A program made the translations under genes and the position numbers. The notes below the pieces were generated by a model. The model saw nothing but the letters and a program-made list of their open reading frames with translations, was not told the DNA's origin and did not search any database. From Branchiostoma floridae (taxonomy: Eukaryota > Chordata > Leptocardii > Amphioxiformes > Branchiostomatidae): DNA of 64,000 nucleotides. Of the stretch, positions 62,007-64,000 are shown piece by piece. The stretch is taken from assembly GCF_000003815.2 (NCBI RefSeq), contig NC_049983.1, positions 13,644,240-13,708,239 on the forward strand, in the 5' to 3' direction. The first letter of the stretch is position 1. Each line of letters begins with the position of its first letter.

Positions 62007-64000
62007 AGACGGAATGATCCTCAGCAATTCGGCAGGCAGTTTCAATCGATACCGTGCAAAGAACGGCACAGTAAAAAGTGCAGAGAAAACATGACCAGCA
62101 TTCGAACAATGTTGTCTGGATCGACATTTAAAGATCATATCTACAGATGGGATCTGCTCAATTTTCCTATTTCCAGATTAACTTGAGCCCCACTTGCATG
62201 CAATCAAGGAGGCTAAAATGCCATGAACTTGAAAATGATGAAGATACAAATCAGAAGGTAAGTACTTGAAGTTGAACAGAAATGAGCGAATGGGATACAA
62301 GACTTGAAAAATTAAGGTGAGCATAATGTTGCTTTTTTTGTTGTTGTTGCCTTGAATTTGCGGCAAGCAACGTCAACAACAACGAAGATACATAGAGATT
62401 TTAATATGGCGTAGAATAGATATGGCAACACGCATATACCATCCTTGGTTAGCAAGCGAAAAGATTGAGCCAACGGTTACTACCGAGAATGGTAACCAGC
62501 CAAATCATCAGACGGAAAATAGCGCTCCTGGCGGAGGGGGCTGAATTCCACAACAACGATTGTACGGGCATGCTGCTGGCCATTTGTCCTTTCAATGTCC
62601 GATATGTTCCCAATAAAGCGTAGCTTTTCCACCAGAGTCTCTCAGCTTAATCATAACGTATCACAGAGCGTATACACGTAGGTGTTTAGGCGGAAAGGAT
62701 ATATTCTATCATGTAAGAGATCAAGAAAGAGAGACCTCAAGTTGCTCAGCCGTTTGAAACGTCGGTCGATACTGCCCCAGTCGATCCCAATGCCCGCAGG
62801 TTAGAACGATAGAGATGTATATCACACATGTACAGGGCTGCTCACTCCTCATGATCATAGTGCAAACATGAATGAAGTATTTACCCTAATCTTTTGAAAG
62901 GTTACTGTCGACCCGTTCTTAAAACATCATTTGCCTATCTTGTTATGATCAAACACGACTTGATCCAATGGTATACAGAACAGTTAACATCTCCCTTAAA
63001 TATTGAAATGTCAATGTATAACAAGTACATACAGTTTTCTGCTGAGGATTTTCTAAGAGCTATTTCTGTATGAGCTGTGCTTTTCTTTGACGTTATATAA
63101 TACAACCTTCTGGCAAATATTCAGCCCTGTGAAAAAAGGCATAGTGTAGTAAATCTGTATTATTGATCGGGAGAAAAAAATCCTATTTTTCAACTCAATG
63201 ATAGTATAAGACCTCACCCCAACAAAGCAGCAAACTAAACTATTTTGCGCTTTCTGAAAAAAAAGGCTTTCAAATGAGCGCTAGCAAATCTATAATTCAG
63301 AAGCTCAGCGGATCAGCATTGCCCTTGCATAGCATGTTTTCGTTCGGTAGAGATGCCTGGACAAATTATCCACGACCGCACAACAAATGTACGCTGAGAG
63401 TTCTCCACCAAAGGTCAACCTAAACAAAGTCGTTATGTAAGATTTATATATAGTAGTCGCCTTGCTCGGTCTCAGGGATTTCCGCCTTTCAGGCGACTTA
63501 ATAAGGAAAGCAGAGTATGGGGGTTTCCAAAACCTTGGATTAGGGAATAAAGATGCCACAAAGTGCATAAACCCTCTTCACCATACGTTACATAATGTTA
63601 AAACACGGCTACGTATCTATCCGCGCCGCAGAAAGGATAACACGGCTTCAAAGTAGATCTGCAATATCAGTCGTGGCGGCTTGTACAACTGGAGGTAAGC
63701 CGCCAAGCGGGAGCCGATGGTATTGCAAGGAAAACGCTCTCATTCATTGAGCTTTAGTACCAGGAAAGAATTCCGAAGCGATCTAGGACGTTGTTGGATT
63801 GATCACGCAATTGTTCTACCACAAACTGCTATCTACTACATCCATTTGAAGAATGTCAGGCTCTGACAGATGTAGTATCAATGTAGTTCCAATTGTCTGA
63901 CAGTTGATGTGGTTTCAAGGTAGAAAACATTCCGTTTATCACATAGTTAAAGGCACCAAACCAATTGTGAGGACGGTCCGCAAGCTTCACTGTTCTAGCA

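Larger units (their letters stand above)
60325..64000. other. Right end of window, no gene seen
   Basis: Contains the 40-bp tandem repeat and the CACT microsatellite. No exon recognised. Confidence 0.6.

Overview
This is a stretch of animal nuclear genome, most likely from a lancelet (Branchiostoma) or a close invertebrate deuterostome. It has intron-split genes with GT/AG junctions, a chordate-like Wnt5 and an Fbxl14 that is near-colinear with the vertebrate protein, kilobase introns and many kinds of non-autonomous DNA transposon. The species call is an inference. There are no bacterial features. Two runs of N (1940-2039 and 6622-6721) mark assembly gaps.

Two protein-coding genes can be supported. 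(1) A Wnt5 gene lies on the minus strand. Its first four coding exons are at 22026-22117, 14952-15211, 10335-10509 and 10007-10124, and all phases agree (645 nt, 215 codons). The C-terminal half, with the lipid-modified serine motif, was not found; it lies beyond the left edge or in the 6622 gap. (2) A complete Fbxl14 gene (F-box plus leucine-rich repeats, 398 aa) lies on the plus strand, with coding exons at 45376-46085, 50243-50408 and 52078-52398. A CpG-rich upstream region carries a GC box, a CCAAT box and an E-box. The two genes are divergent, head to head, with about 23 kb between their start codons. WNT5B and FBXL14 are also divergent neighbours in human, so this looks like conserved microsynteny.

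Nearly everything else is non-coding and rich in mobile elements. A 1214-bp element in Fbxl14 intron 1 has identical 188-bp terminal inverted repeats and a perfect 8-bp target duplication, and it carries a fragment of a RecQ-type helicase. Two inverted copies of a second element, with 13-bp ends and 6-bp target duplications, sit near both ends of the window. A third element (11915-13169) has C-rich and G-rich palindromic arrays at its ends. At least three, probably five, hairpin MITEs share ends beginning TAATCTCCAAGCAGATC, and two have perfect 9-bp target duplications. A LINE-like 3' tail, several short palindromes and microsatellites complete the picture.

The 23-kb intergenic region holds no recognisable gene. 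It contains a CRE palindrome and a cluster that looks like an orphan promoter (CCAAT, RFX X-box, TATA). No rRNA, tRNA or CRISPR feature was seen.
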